64,000 nt of DNA, from NCBI RefSeq assembly GCF_000208745.1, contig NC_030858.1, positions 6,242,216 to 6,306,215 of the forward strand, read 5' to 3'. Of the stretch, positions 25,601 through 39,155 are shown piece by piece; position 1 is the stretch's first letter; each line of letters opens with the position of its first letter. This DNA comes from Theobroma cacao (taxonomy: Eukaryota; Streptophyta; Magnoliopsida; Malvales; Malvaceae). The notes under the pieces were generated by a model. That model saw nothing but the letters and a program-made list of their open reading frames with translations, was not told the DNA's origin and ran no database searches. Made by a program: the position numbers and the translations under genes.

Positions 25601-27419
25601 AACCAAATTTGGACAATATATGTCTTATTTTCTGCAGTCTTCAATCAACCTCTTTATTGAGAGATTTCTTAATCCATTAATAGCAAAAAAGTTTTCACCA
25701 GTATTCTATAACTCAAATCAAATAATATATGCACGTCATAGTTTGTAATTAGAGTGTCATGTCTTCTTGTTATGACAATGAAGTTTATATCCACAATAAT
25801 TAGAACTCAACCAGCAAGAAATGAGGCATTGATGCAAAATCAAATTTGAATTACCATTGCAATAGCAAATCCTAGCATAGGCTTGATTAAATACTGAGCA
25901 AGAAATCCTACACCTACCTGCAAAATTGAAAATTAATACTGTTAACCATGTAAACACTAAAACAGTATCATTTTGTTTTATCAGCAGTCTACTAACTCAT
26001 AAGAAAATATTTTGCCTCTTACAGTCCATGGGTTCCGTAGACAGCGTCTGAAATCCTCAAAGGTCAACGTCAATCCCATTGAAAGCATGAGGAAACCTAG
26101 GCCAACAGTGAAAAGATCTGTCTCTAACCATGTTACCTTTATGAGGGAATAAATGGTTAGGTAGATAAGCAACATTTGAATCATCGTTCATTAAAAGCAG
26201 CATGGAAGGACTGAAAATTACCGCAGCTGGCTTGTAGATGCCAATAATAGTTCCCAAAATAACCTGTTCATTTAATTAAAGTTAAAGATAGAAAATCAGC
26301 TAGAGTTTTACTAAGTACACCAACAAAATCAAACACACACCCACACAGGGAAAAGAGTAGTCAAAATTTCAATTATTCTCTCATATTGGTTCATCCCATT
26401 TGGCGTAGGAATATCTCCAGATACATTCGTTGCAGCCTTGCACATAACTTGCAAATTCCTGGATATAAAGATCACATCATTCTTAAGTACTCTAAACGTG
26501 CACCATATGAGAACTCAGATACCAACAAACAGTGGGTTTAATACGTTAGAAAACAAATCTAACAATGCCTCGCACTAGCAACCAAATCCATGAATATTGG
26601 AGCCGAAAAAAATGAGATCAAAAGGTACAAAGCCAGTACCAGTCATTGGTGAAGGGGCGGTAAGACAAAAGGAAACAAGAAATTTTGAATTCAGGTACAC
26701 AGGTCGTAGAAAAAAGCAAGTTAATGGTGAGAGAGAGAACTGGATTAACCAAGTTTATATGAGATATTCAAACAGACTAGGGACCATGAGTTAACAAAAA
26801 CTTATTATACAAGAAAAACAAGCTAGCCACCACGTAAGGTTCTTGAAGGCAACCATTTTACTAGCCTTACTTTCCTCCATTGCCAAAAAGTATGAAGTGG
26901 CACTGTGCTCTAAATTATTTTTGAACAGTCACCCCTCTGATTATCAAATCATTGGCTCTGCTTCTTTGGCATGGTCAAATTAATGAATTTAACACTGAAA
27001 CAAGCACACTCAAGTTTTGTATAAAAGAAATTCAATTAAATCAAACACTTTGGTCTCAGAAACTACCTTGAAGCTGGAATGATCGAGGAAGGGGCAGCAA
27101 GAGAAACAAGGGGACTACTTGGCTTTCTTTCGATGGCCCAACCTTTTCCATTCTCAGGCACAGAAATTCCAGCCCTAACATCTGAAGATTCATGTTCAAA
27201 TAAAGCATAAAGCAAAGAAATCACAGATACACCTACGTGATAAACAAGCAACTAAAGACAACCAAGAAAGCAATCATCAAAGACAAAACACAAATAAAAC
27301 ATACCCAGATGAGCTGCCTGTAGCCTTCTGGCAGGAATCAAAGACCATGGTCTTCTATGTACAGCATCATATGTATGCAAATTGCAATCTTTAATAACAA
27401 ATCTAGACAAAGACGCCAT
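22637..27419 (-). CDS. BASS1: Plastid BASS-family (bile acid:sodium symporter-like) transporter
   Basis: Probable sodium/metabolite cotransporter of the chloroplast envelope. BASS2 of this family imports pyruvate; the substrate of the type seen here is not known to me. Thirteen exons were placed (minus strand, 5' to 3'): 27419-27305, 27181-27067, 26458-26341, 26263-26222, 26136-26023, 25917-25855, 25477-25350, 24553-24472, 24068-24017, 23922-23825, 23698-23540, 22883-22794 and 22714-22637. All phases close to 417 residues. Residues 1 to about 80 are basic and Ser/Ala-rich with few acids, fitting a transit peptide. About nine or ten hydrophobic segments follow, with family motifs [38 protein letters not shown] and [15 protein letters not shown]. 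The C-terminus VDDKDDFKE and the overall match favour BASS1, from memory. The start is the ATG at 27419 (MASLSRF); an in-frame ATG at 27443 would add a hydrophobic MFFFLSFI and is less likely. Confidence 0.9.
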
Positions 27420-30400
27420 TATGAAACTCAAAAAAAAAAACAAAGAAATATAATCAAAACACGGGTGGGTTTAGAAGGGGTTAAGAGTAGGTGAAGTACA
27501 GAGATTTGATTCTATCCGTTGAGAGCGAAGGGTTTTTGAGTAATGCCCATTTTATCCACTGGATGGTTACTCCAAAATAGCAGGGGACAAATGGATATCG
27601 ATGTAATAATGAAGATGTCGTGTAAATCGAGGAACCACACGGTTTCAAAATATGGGATTATAGGTTCATCCAAATGCTGGTTAAGACATCAACTAGTTGC
27701 TGCTGACTCCTGACTTGTCTGTTGATAAGTCCACTGCCTGTTGTCGTTTGCGTGAACTCGTGAGTTCCCATTTCTCTTGCACGGTAACCATCAAAACGGA
27801 AGTATGATGGGCTATATTAGCCTTGAACTTTCGTGATTATGATCTACTAAAAAGATTGCTTTTTTTGGGTGGATATTCAATGTTTTCCTCCCCAGTGACC
27901 TTTTTGTTATTTCCTTAGTTACAGTGCTGAGAAAGAAAGAGAAATGCTTTCCATTTCAATTCGGGCGAGTAGTGAGAAATCCAAACATAAAAAATCCATG
28001 ATTCTTTCATGGGCCGAGCCAAGTTCCTTTGGGGCCGCTATTATCAAATAATCAAATCGTTTGGGATGACAAGCCCATTCATTACGACCCAGGAATATGG
28101 AGACTTGCTAGGTTCATGTTGCAACCCGAGATACAAGGAATAGAGAAAGCTTTGATAGTTTGCACTTGACTCTGAGCTTAAATCTGATTTTTCTTGCTTG
28201 ATCAGTACGTCAAGATCATATCAGTCTTGGCATTATGTCTCATTAAGAATTATAACCCAGTGGAGTTTAAATACATTTATAACGAACTCCAAACAAATGC
28301 TTTCAGATTAATGAAGCTAAAAACTGAAAGAGTGTAAAACTCAGCTGGTCTGATTCGATTAGACTACATAAGAGTAGGTGAAGAGAGCAGGAAAGGACAA
28401 TGAGAGAACTGAGCAGACTTGTATTTTTCTTGAAATTATTTGGGCAAATACCATTCTGGCTTTACTCTAGAAATTTTTATGGTTGTCTGCAGATTTATGT
28501 GCAGTTGTCCACTGAGTTTCTGGGTTGATCAGTCGCAGGGCCCATGCAGTCGTGCAGATGTTCAATCAGATAATTAGACCAGAATGTTCCCAAAAGCTTA
28601 TAGGGTACTCAATAAAAGATTGGGGCAAGAACGAAAAACAAACCTCCTATTGCCTGATAGTTTCTCCAATTCTACGTATACATGCATTCTCACAACAGAG
28701 TCTTGCAGGTTGTCAAGCCTTTTGGCAGGCAAGAGTTTGTTGTATCTTTCCCAGTCCATCAAAGATGAATGGCCACGAAAACAAAGAAGACACTTGACAA
28801 TGTTGGCCCTCTTTTTGCATGGAGTTATCCTCCTCCATTGCTTGTTCGGTTAACATTATCCATTCATGGCAGGCTTTGATGCACAGTGGAGCCCCTTACA
28901 ATTATTCATTTGTCTTTCCATTGAGTTAGCATTTTCGTTTCTGACTTTTATGAGCTTCTCTTTTGTGTAAATCCAATTTTTTAAATACGTAGGGGCTTTT
29001 TCTTGTGTTTTCGTTTTCTTCTGTTGGTCCGGAGTGCTTTCTCTTCTGTTTCATCTCTAGTTTCAGCTGATTGCTCATCTTTCCAGGGTGTATTGGAAAT
29101 ATAATTCAGTCCCCAGCTAGGACTTCCAAATAGAAATCTTGTGGATCACAGCGATGCTCTCCAACAGGGTGTATCTCCATAATGAAAACCAGGAATATTT
29201 CTTAATAGTAATTATGTTGCGATGAGTCATGAAATTAACTGACAAGAATTATATCAGTAACAACAACAACGATGACAATGATCATATGCCCTTTTGCTAA
29301 TGCTAAATTGCTAATCAAGTGCTTTATAGCCTGGAAGGTTTTTCCATTTGGGACAATCTAAAGTAAAAAGTGTCCCCTTTCATTTGTCAGATGCAGATTC
29401 CATCCCGGTTTGTGTGTGTCACTCAGTTAGTACAGCACCGAAACTGCTTCCTGGTGTAAAGTAATTAAGACAGCTATTTAGAAAGATTGAATTGATGATT
29501 AGTTATAGTGGTTCAAATAGAGAACCACTTGCTTTACGTTTCGTATGGAAGATCATAGCAAGAGAAGTTTAGAGGAATGATTTTGAGGTGCTAATCACAC
29601 AATTTCTTAGTAAAAGCCATCTCCAGGACGTAGAGGTTTCAGTTCCTACTGCAGCCTCTCTAGATGGCTGGGCTGGTCTCCATGATTGATGATTTAACAG
29701 TGATCAGCATCTTCACCTTTATGTTTAATTATTTTGGCACGATTCAAGCTTGATTCTGATCATAAATTATTTGGAGACTTTTTCACGTATTGCACAGTAC
29801 TAGGTTTTGCAAACAATGATGATTCTCTGACAATTACATGCACAACAAATTTGAAATATAAGATGATTTCGTAAGCAATTGCACATGCATATATATCCTA
29901 CATATCCTACAGCTCCACAAAAGTGGAAATTATAAAGGATCCTCGATTGAGAATTGAAAGATTATTTGCAAGAAATGATTGGTGACATTGACGTAAAAAT
30001 CACAAGGATATAATCTCAACTCAAACGTCAACAATCCTGAATTATAACAAAGTCAGTGTAGCCCCTTTGAAAATTGAAGTTGTAATCACCACCCACCAAC
30101 TATGTTAAGCACATTCTAGCATTTGGTTTCAAGCCATTGGCAGTAGTAGCGGATGGATTCGTTGGCTCGGAAACCTAGCTTATCCTAGATAGCAACGGTT
30201 TGTCTGTGCGGATTAGTGCAAGGTAGGAACATTTTCCAGGTACGATGTGTAATTCGATGGACATCTCAATAACTTTTTGGCCCTCTTTTAGGGAAAACAT
30301 GAAAGCAACAAATTAAGAACAATGAGATTGCCAGCTTTCCAATGGAATTTTAAATCATTGATATATGTGAACATATAGGTATATATACCATTTTAGGCCC

Positions 30401-33400
30401 CCCCTCCTTTCATATCCATGTTATATCCATATCAAAACTACTTAAAAAGAAGAAATATATAGTGTGTCTCTTGAATCTAACTTTAGTGGTCATTAAGGAT
30501 CATCTGCAGCCTGCCTTTTCCTCCTGGAGACTGTGTTGCAAGATCTTGAAGAAAAATTGAGAGATAGGACTAAATGAAAAATGGGGAAGCATGGTTTAAA
30601 AGGTTTCATCACATTTATGAATGCTGATAATAACATTGACCAAAGATAATGGAAGAGAATCGGGTCCAGCTTTCCAAAGTTTAGCTAGGGCTGAGTGAGT
30701 GAAACCAGTTCAACCTCAATTTGGGGTTCCTTCTAAATAAAATCAATGGTCATTTAAAGACAGTTGTTTGGTGAGCTAAAAGAGTAAAAACAGCAGTGGA
30801 TCTATTGGCTAAGTCCCCACGAGCTTAGTTGGGAAATAAAATGCGGGATATGCAAGATCTAGCTAGGTATAAAGTAAGCATTGATGGTCAGAGCCCAGGA
30901 CTCCCGACCTCCTTGCCGGGGCTCAACTAGGGACCCCTACGGGTTATTTGATGTTGCAATTGATTTCCATGCTCAACCCACACGTCGAGCCTAATATCCG
31001 TCAATGGATAGAGTGAAAAGAAATTGAGAGACTAATGCTAAAAACTCAAGGTTACGTGGCTCCAAGATGGTAAAGGCCAAAAGGAAGGATGATGACACTA
31101 ACACAAATGCCCGTATTTCGACTTGTTATATATGGCAGTTCTGTTTTCGGATAATTAAAGTCGTCGTAGAATACGACCTGCACGTGCTAATTCCCTATGC
31201 TCCACCACTCAGGCAGTAGAGTCCTAGTCCAAAAGTCATCTGGACTCTCCAGTGGCAAGGGATAGTTTTCCAACAGAAATCTTATATTTCAAACCTTAAT
31301 CTCATTAAATTTTTGCTAGGCCAAAAACGCAAATGGGTTGAATGACGAGATCAGACTCAGTTTCCTGACTTTCACACCACCAGGCCATGATGCTTATTGC
31401 TCCACCGGAAAATTTCACAAGCAATGGCAGGAAGCTGGAACTCTCACCTGTTTTCTGCTACTTCACAGCGAGAACTCAAGATTCAAGAGGAAGCCATGTG
31501 CCAATCCAAAAGGAAAGTTTTTGCAATCGTAGAACCAAATAAGCTTATATAACGAAGTCCTATATAAATCTTTTGTTAAAATGCTCAGAGTTTGCAGATA
31601 TATTCCTCAAGATGTTTTGTCTAACGACCTCGGGTAGCATTCATTTCAATCTGCACGATTGAAGCTTGGTCTTGGTCTAATGGTATTGGATGATTTTTAA
31701 TTATAACTAACAATTGTAGTGGTGGAGCTGATTCATTTTGTCAGAATCCACGGCACCACGCACCGGGAAGGGACCATGATTTACGTGGCTTTTTACTGTT
31801 GGGGTAAATGACTTCTCTTTAATACCATTTTTACGAGCACTAAAAGAATGTTAGGCGACACCTTTCTCCCCCCTCTAATTATTATAAGGACTGCTTTGGC
31901 ATTAAATCTAACACAATTTTTATGGAGAGTCTTGTCCAAAAATTGAAAAAGACAATTACATACGTTAAACCTGAATTAGTAACTTAGAAAAACATATCTA
32001 ATCAAATGTCCCTTTCTGTCCTAACCAAAATATCACTATCTTTATTTAATAATTAGAAAGAAAAAGAGAGAAATATAAATATATCAAGAGTCACAAAATT
32101 ATTATATCTTGACCAAGTCAACAATAGTCACTATTATTATATTATGAACGTTATTAATACGAATATTACTATTTTGTCCAATTTTCATTTGTTTGAGTAC
32201 TCGTCCATGATATGAATATAATAAAATACTAATTTTATGAGTATTTATTTTTTGTGAATATAATTAAATAACCCGAATTGCCGACGACTTTAGTAATTCT
32301 CCACTATATTAAGCTGCATACTGATATTGCAATACTCAAAAAAGTTGAAGTATGTAAAAAAAAAAAAAAAAAACAGAGTGTAAATTTGCTTCCACTATTG
32401 TCATTGGATCTGAAAATGAATTTGGCTTCTCTATGTCTGGGTGGGCAAACTGGGTTTCTTTTCTTGAAAGTAACAACTCCAAATTCAGGTTCCCTTAGGC
32501 CTTATAATGTATAGGAATAAAACACCACTATTTCTTTTTTGAGTGGTCCATGTGAACTTTCTTCTGGTTTCTTCTCTTCACCCTGTTCCCTTTCTTCCCT
32601 CTGCCTGAGACTGCAAGCCCCGTCTTTATAAATTTATGAAGAGTTGCAGATAAATTTGTGAATAAAAAATGATCATATTAATTAATATCGATAGACGTCA
32701 GAGATAACCATATGATCATTAACATCTTTTGTTTATTAATTAAGAGTAATAAGATTGGTGAGCAAGGAAGGGGAAGAAAAGAAATGTAGATTAGTAGTTT
32801 GGAAGATCAATTATGTTTGATGCACAAGTCATGTCAGGACATCATTAGTTTATAATGTACGCAGAATTGTTGATGTCTAACCTCCTACATTGAAATCCCA
32901 AAACCAATTCTTGTTGTAAAGTGTAAACTCCAATTTTTCTAACAGGTTGATTGAATCCCAATCATGTGGGAAAAAGAACTGAAGTTGTTATGCTTAAGAT
33001 TTTAGTGATGACAGGGTTGGTAATGGACACGCTTAATTGAGTTAGAGTTTGTTATAGCCACATGATAATTTGATTTTTGTCTGATGAATGATTGAGAGTA
33101 GGGACCATATTTTAGGCAATGAATTTGATCATTACTTCATAGAGCTGGGAAGAGATGGAGGAAAAGGAAAAACTGGGAGGAGTTTCATTCTTTCTACAAG
33201 GCATTAAACTTAAGAAAAGAAGATTTAAAACAAAGAAATAAAGAAAAGGAAATGAAGGGGAAAGAAAACAAGTGGGGACAGATGTGGCAGAGCACTGAGA
33301 AGAGCAGCTGTGGCAATTATCATTGGTTGACAGGGTCCAGAATCCTGTTAATGCTTGCAGCAGGCGCAACAGGTTATGTTTGTATTGGCTAGAAATAATT

Positions 33401-35980
33401 CGGCAAACACTCCAGCTAGGAGGAACCATATTTTCTTTTTCTATTTTTGCTGTAATTAAATGTTAAACAATGAGTAAAAATAACACTTCTCCATAGAGTA
33501 GCAGCTGGAGCAACCCTTATTTTACATTTTATATTCAGGGTTCCCATGGCCAACTGGTCAGGACTAGGACATTTGGATTCTACAAATCCGGCAAGCCATT
33601 TCTTGATGTACGAAATGCAAAGCCATTTGTTGGAAATTGTTTGCTTTGGACCTAGATGTATGCATGAAAGTATAAATCTGTGCATAAAATTTTGAAAAGT
33701 AAAGAATATGGTCCAGCTCTCCACTTTGTTAGCTTTTACCCAAAAAGCAAAAGACCTTTATACATGGCTTTTTATCCCTGGTTGGTGTATGAAAATACAA
33801 ATAAAAGAATATTAAATCACTTCAACTCTTCATATCCCCAATCCTGAAACAAGCATGAATCAGGCACCCCATTTTTCCTTATTATTTGATCATAGAAATT
33901 CAAAATTTGCACTAGGTTATAGGTGTACCTTGTCTCCAGAGAGCAGCAGTATTCAAACAAATTTAAAATTGAAGAAGACTTTTTTTCTCTCATTCCCACT
34001 GAGGCTTTTGAATTCTGATACCTCCAATTTGAAACTCATGCAAATCCCAATTTTGAAATATTTGAATCAAATGAGAGGCTATTTTTTCCCCTTCTCTTGT
34101 AGCAGAACAAAATGCTTCATATTTCAACAGATTGATTTTAGCCTGACTAGTAAAGAAAAGGGAAAAAAAAATGGGGCTGGGATTCTCTTGGCTTGCCAAC
34201 AACCGCTGATCCAAATTCTTTTATTGGAAATTGGTTATTGGGAATGTGTCCTACAATATTTTGCCCGTTAGAAGAATGATGATGCTGTAGCACATGCTAA
34301 AGGAGAGGAGCCTCTACTTTAGGATCCCACACCTTCTACCATTGCATCACTGCTCAACTTTTCTCTACCTACGGATGCCATTATTGTTTTCAGTGTGCTG
34401 GATTTGTTTGATGCTACCATATTTGTAAGTAAAAAATAAAGATTATTAAGCACATATAAAAAAAAAAGATTAATTGGGGAAAGTCAGATGAATGGGAAGT
34501 TATAAATAAATCGATACCCAAAAGTTGAAATGGTAATACAATTCAAATTCTGCACTTTTCAATTCTTAAAAAAAAAGAAAGAAATTAAATCAATGGAAGT
34601 TATAGTTATAAACTGATAGTATTAAAAATTGTTTCCAAAGGTAACGGAATTCAAACTATGCGTTTTGCGTACTTCGTAACATAAACTGCTTAATTATAAT
34701 TAATGAGCTTTTACTGAATTTAAATAAGTTATGTGAAATTCACTAAGTTAAAAGTAATTGACATTAATGATGGACGCAAATACATTAAATACATGTATAA
34801 ATCCAATGAAACACCTCGATTATTAGAATTTGAAGATTTTAAATTTAAATTATAATAATAAGAATTATGGTAATAAGATGAGAAATGATATTGTTTGCGC
34901 ATTACAAACTTTAACAAGTCTTCATAAAGAATAATACGAAGGCAGGATCCTGCAGGTTCCTAGCCAGTACAAGAAAATGATGCAAAGGAATGGAATGCAA
35001 AAAGAAAAAAATGCCAAATGTCTTGCTCGCCTCTTTTCATTTCTGAGTGATGAGCAAACTAAACTTAGCCCCAACAATCTCAAGCTAAACTGAGCCACCC
35101 AAGTCCCCTCTGTACGAGTTTTGTGCCTAAAATCAATCACTTGGAAGCTATTGCCACATGTCACCGATGGCTCCTTCACTCAAACTCTCCCTGGTCGAAC
35201 CTTTAAGCTGCAGCTTGGGAGTACGGTACTTGGGTTAATGGTCCTATCATGATCTTTACGTCAATCAAGCGGTTGAGAGCTTAACCATTAATTACACCAA
35301 CCATGTCATTATCATGTGATAAAACCCAAATCAGGAGATCTGGGAAACGCCTGGTGAATCTCCAACAGTTAAAATATAGTAATAAATCAGAGAGGCAGCC
35401 AGGTAGGCTTTTATTTATTTATTTGCTTGCCCGGCCTACCCAATAGGATCAAAGTTTTCCCAGCCCATGGGCCATGGGCGTTTCTTGAGGGAGAAAGTCT
35501 CACCATCCCAAAGAAAAAACAAAAGAGACATATCTAAATAAAAACCGCCCACGCTCTACGGATGCGTGGAATGCACTGCATTCGCTGAAGAGCTGATGCA
35601 TAAAAGAGACGCTTTAGGCCAAAGTGGATGCAGCCGGGACCCACGCCCTTCTATCACTCCAAAGTCCAAATATTCACTCTCACATGCAGCAATCCAAACC
35701 TGTAGCCATCATCAACTTGTACGGTCTCCACGCGACTCCAACCGCGCGTTCAAAACAACTAAACAGGAAAAATAAAAGAAAAAAATGAAAAGCGTTGGTT
35801 TAGTTGTTGTTTTTTTCTTCTCTTTCTTTTCTTTTCCACTTTACCAAAATAAAGAAAATAGAACTAAAACCCTGCCCACTATTGCCAGCAAAGCCAGAGG
35901 CCTCCTCTCCTTCTGTTTTAACTCAGCTTTATTTTTTCACCTTTGCTACCTCGTGATACCTTAGAAGCCTCCATCCCCTT
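27420..35980. other. Gene-poor intergenic region (8.5 kb)
   Basis: No recognisable protein, tRNA, rRNA or transposon domain in six frames. Reading frames over 80 codons (28525-28853 plus, 33112-33724 minus, 33855-34271 plus, 34922-35179 minus) encode low-complexity or unrecognised peptides. I found no canonical plant miRNA sequence. A poly-A run lies at 32357-32373. The left end holds the BASS gene's promoter and the right end the receptor kinase's promoter. Confidence 0.6.
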
Positions 35981-36008
35981 CGCTCTCTCTCTCTCTCTCC
36001 CCCTCTCT
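35981..36008 (+). repeat. CT microsatellite in the 5' leader of the LRR receptor kinase gene
   Basis: A run of CT dinucleotides lies about 165 bases before the ATG at 36170. Pyrimidine-rich stretches of this kind are common near plant transcription starts, so it probably lies in the core promoter or 5' UTR. Confidence 0.6.
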
Positions 36009-36169
36009 CATTTGTCTTTCTTCTATGGGTTCTCACCGGAAAATCGCTTTTGGTTCGGTCCAAACCCGTTCTTACAAGCTGCCTACAAAAATAGCAGCCA
36101 AGTAGAGCGAAAAAGAACCATTTTCCCCTCATTCTTTGTTGTGTTTTGTTTTCCTCCTAAAATCCCAAA

Positions 36170-39155
36170 ATGGTAGCAAAATTTGGCTGTGTTTTTATTG
36201 TTTCAGTTCTGATATTAAGTTTGGGAGTAAACTCAGAACCAGTTCAAGACAAGCAAGCTCTCCTTGCGTTCCTTTCAGAGACCAAACACGCGAACCGGAT
36301 TCAGTGGAACTCATCAACCTCAGCCTGCGACTGGTTCGGTGTCAAATGCGATGCAAACCGCTCTTTTGTCTACACTCTCCGGCTCCCAGGTGTGGGCCTC
36401 GTCGGTTCCATTCCACCCAACACAATCGGTCGGCTAAACCAACTACGAGTTTTAAGTCTCCGAGCAAACCGTTTATCCGGTGAGATCCCTGCCGACTTCT
36501 CCAACTTGACTCTCCTCCGTGGCCTATATTTGCAAGGTAATGAGTTCAGCGGTCGGTTCCCACCCAGTGTGACTCGATTAACCCGTTTGGCACGGGTCGA
36601 TCTTTCCTCTAACAATTTCACCGGTCCAATCCCTTTCGCGGTCAACAATTTGAATCTTTTGACCCGACTCTTCTTGCAAAACAACAAATTTTCCGGTTCT
36701 CTCCCGAGCATCAACTCCGACGGTTTGTTTGATTTCAACGTTTCTAATAACAACCTTAACGGTTCAATCCCCGACACGCTATCTAAATTCCCTGAATCTT
36801 CATTTGCCGGAAACCTCGGGCTTTGTGGTGGCCCACTCCGGCCATGTAACCCATTTTTCCCTTCTCCGGCCCCATCTCCTTCCGAGCCCATTCCACCCAC
36901 AACTTCTCGTAAAAGGTCCAAAAAGCTTTCCACCGGCGCCATTATTGCTATTGCCGTGGGGTCAGCAGTCATCGCGTTATTATTATTATTATTCCTTATT
37001 CTTTGCCTCCGTAAACGGCAACGGCGGCCACCGAAGCAGCAGAAGCCGGTTACGGCCCCGACACGGGCGGTTCCGCAGGCGGAAGCGGGAACTTCCTCGT
37101 CGAAAGATGATATAACGGGAGGGTCAACGGAAGGGGAGAGGAATAAGCTCGTGTTCTTTGAAGGTGGGGTTTATAGTTTCGATTTGGAGGATTTGTTGAG
37201 AGCTTCGGCGGAAGTGTTGGGAAAAGGCAGTGTGGGAACCTCGTACAAGGCTGTGTTAGAAGAAGGGACAACGGTGGTAGTTAAACGGTTAAAAGACGTG
37301 GCGGTTAGTAAAAGAGAGTTCGAAACACAGATGGAAATGTTGGGAAAAATTAAGCATGAAAATGTGGTTCCTTTGAGAGCGTTTTATTACTCCAAAGATG
37401 AGAAATTGCTCGTTTGTGATTTCATGCGCGATGGTAGCTTGTCTGCCCTGCTTCACGGTATGTTTTTCTCTGTTTTATTTATTTATTTGACTTTTCTGGG
37501 TTTTCTTTTTTTTAATTTTTTTTGAGAAGAGACTTTTCTGGGTTTCTAAGAGCCAATAATTCGTGCAAATCTCGCCCTCAAAAATCAAAAGTATTTTGCT
37601 TTGAATATAACCGAACACATTTTGACTATAGTGGAGCTCCAGCTGTTGCATGTATGTTCTTTTCCACCCCTTATTTTACGTTGTGATAATATAGTCTTAG
37701 GGGAATATCGTGGAATGGTGTTGGGGATAATATTATGTTAATTTTTTTTAAGTGATGGAATTTAATAATAGAAGCGTTCTTTTAATAACCAGCGAAAGGA
37801 CCGGGGGGTGGGATTCCTCTGCATAATTCCTCTTTCTGAGCAAACATTTTTTCAAGAGTATGAGTTACGCTTACAAAGTAGTAGCTGTCTTTTTGTCTTT
37901 ATTTACGTTTCTGCCACCATCATTGCAACATGCATCTCATTATTCACCTATGGATCCACCGACATTCATTCATTGCATTTCTTTACTCACCAAACTCGCC
38001 CTGCAGCCATGAAATTATTCTATCTAGTTTCATGAGGTTCCCAAATGAGTGAAAATGATTGTTGCACGCCTCCTAATGAAATCATAACTCTTTTTGCAGT
38101 GTAATCAAAGCCCTGTTGGTGTCTCTTTTTTTTTTCAAGTAGTTTCCTTTCCTTTCAATTCAAGTTAACCTCAGTTGAATAATGTTAGGGTTAGGGTTCT
38201 TTAGTTTGCTTTTAACCTGAATAGGTTTGGAGTATTCTAAGTCAAATTAGTAAAATGGAAAGTATATCTACTTCCTAATTAATTCTCTTGGTAGTTTGGA
38301 CTTTTTGCAAAATTTTTGGCATATAGTACTAGTACCCGTGTCTGAAAGTTATGGATAATGACTTGATACCATGGTGTAGCTCATTGGCCATTTGGTACAT
38401 TCTGGGTAACCATGAAATTAGAGTATTGAGTTGGCAAATTACTTTTCTTCAAAGTTATTAATTAAACCTTGTTATTTGATCACGTTGCAGGTAGTAGAGG
38501 CTCCGGCCGTACACCTCTAGACTGGGACAACAGGATGAGAATAGCATTAAGCGCGGCAAGGGGCTTAACACACCTCCACGTGTCGGGCAAGGTGGTCCAC
38601 GGCAACATCAAGTCCTCCAACATTCTCCTCCGGCCGGACCACGAAGCCTGCATCTCTGACTTCGGTCTTAACCCTCTCTTCGGCAACACCACCCCGCCTA
38701 GCCGCGTTGCGGGCTACCGAGCACCTGAAGTAGTGGAAACCCGCAAAGTTACGTTCAAATCTGACGTGTATAGCTTCGGAGTGTTATTGCTAGAGTTATT
38801 AACTGGCAAAGCACCAAATCAAGCATCGTTAGGGGAAGAGGGGATTGATCTTCCTCGTTGGGTCCAATCCGTGGTCCGCGAGGAATGGACCGCTGAGGTT
38901 TTCGACGTGGAGTTAATGAGATATCACAGCATTGAGGAGGAAATGGTGCAGCTGTTGCAAATTGCAATGACTTGCGTATCGACGGTACCTGATCAAAGAC
39001 CCGCCATGGAGGACGTGGTACGAATGATTGAAGATATGAACAGAGGGGAAACCGATGACGGATTACGGCAGTCGTCAGATGATCCTTCAAAAGGATCAGA
39101 CGGTCAAACTCCTCCCACCGAATCAAGGACCCCTCCTAGATCCGCCACACCTTAG
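36170..39155 (+). CDS. LRR receptor-like kinase, subfamily III, probable pseudokinase (At2g26730-like)
   Basis: Plasma-membrane receptor-like protein with an atypical kinase domain. Two exons, 36170-37457 and 38491-39155, join as G|GT (Gly430), giving 650 residues. The order is a signal peptide (1-22), an LRRNT cap with CDWFGVKC, five or six leucine-rich repeats (for example [16 protein letters not shown]), a Pro/Ser-rich juxtamembrane stretch, a membrane helix at about 256-280 followed by basic RKRQRR, then the kinase-like domain. The P-loop GKGSVG is at 351-356 and the VAIK-type Lys is Lys372. The catalytic loop reads His466-Gly467-Asn468, so the HRD aspartate is missing. DFG is kept at 486-488. 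Such proteins are usually annotated as probable inactive receptor kinases and act as scaffolds or co-receptors. The exon split inside the kinase domain is typical of this subfamily. Confidence 0.94.
37458..38490 (+). other. Intron of the LRR receptor kinase gene
   Basis: A 1033-base intron with GTATGT donor and TTGCAG acceptor, T-rich throughout. No other feature was recognised. Confidence 0.85.

Noticed and set aside
30880..30960. GC-richer segment considered as a miRNA hairpin or tRNA
   Set aside because: No convincing stem, no match to a known plant miRNA, and no tRNA A/B boxes in the right spacing.
33112..34271. Several overlapping 60-138 codon frames on both strands
   Set aside because: No recognisable motif, no splice partners that extend them, and biased low-complexity composition.
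36370..36972. 200-codon minus-strand frame antisense to the LRR receptor kinase
   Set aside because: It lies entirely opposite the LRR and juxtamembrane coding exon, has no recognisable domain, and is explained by the composition of the sense strand.
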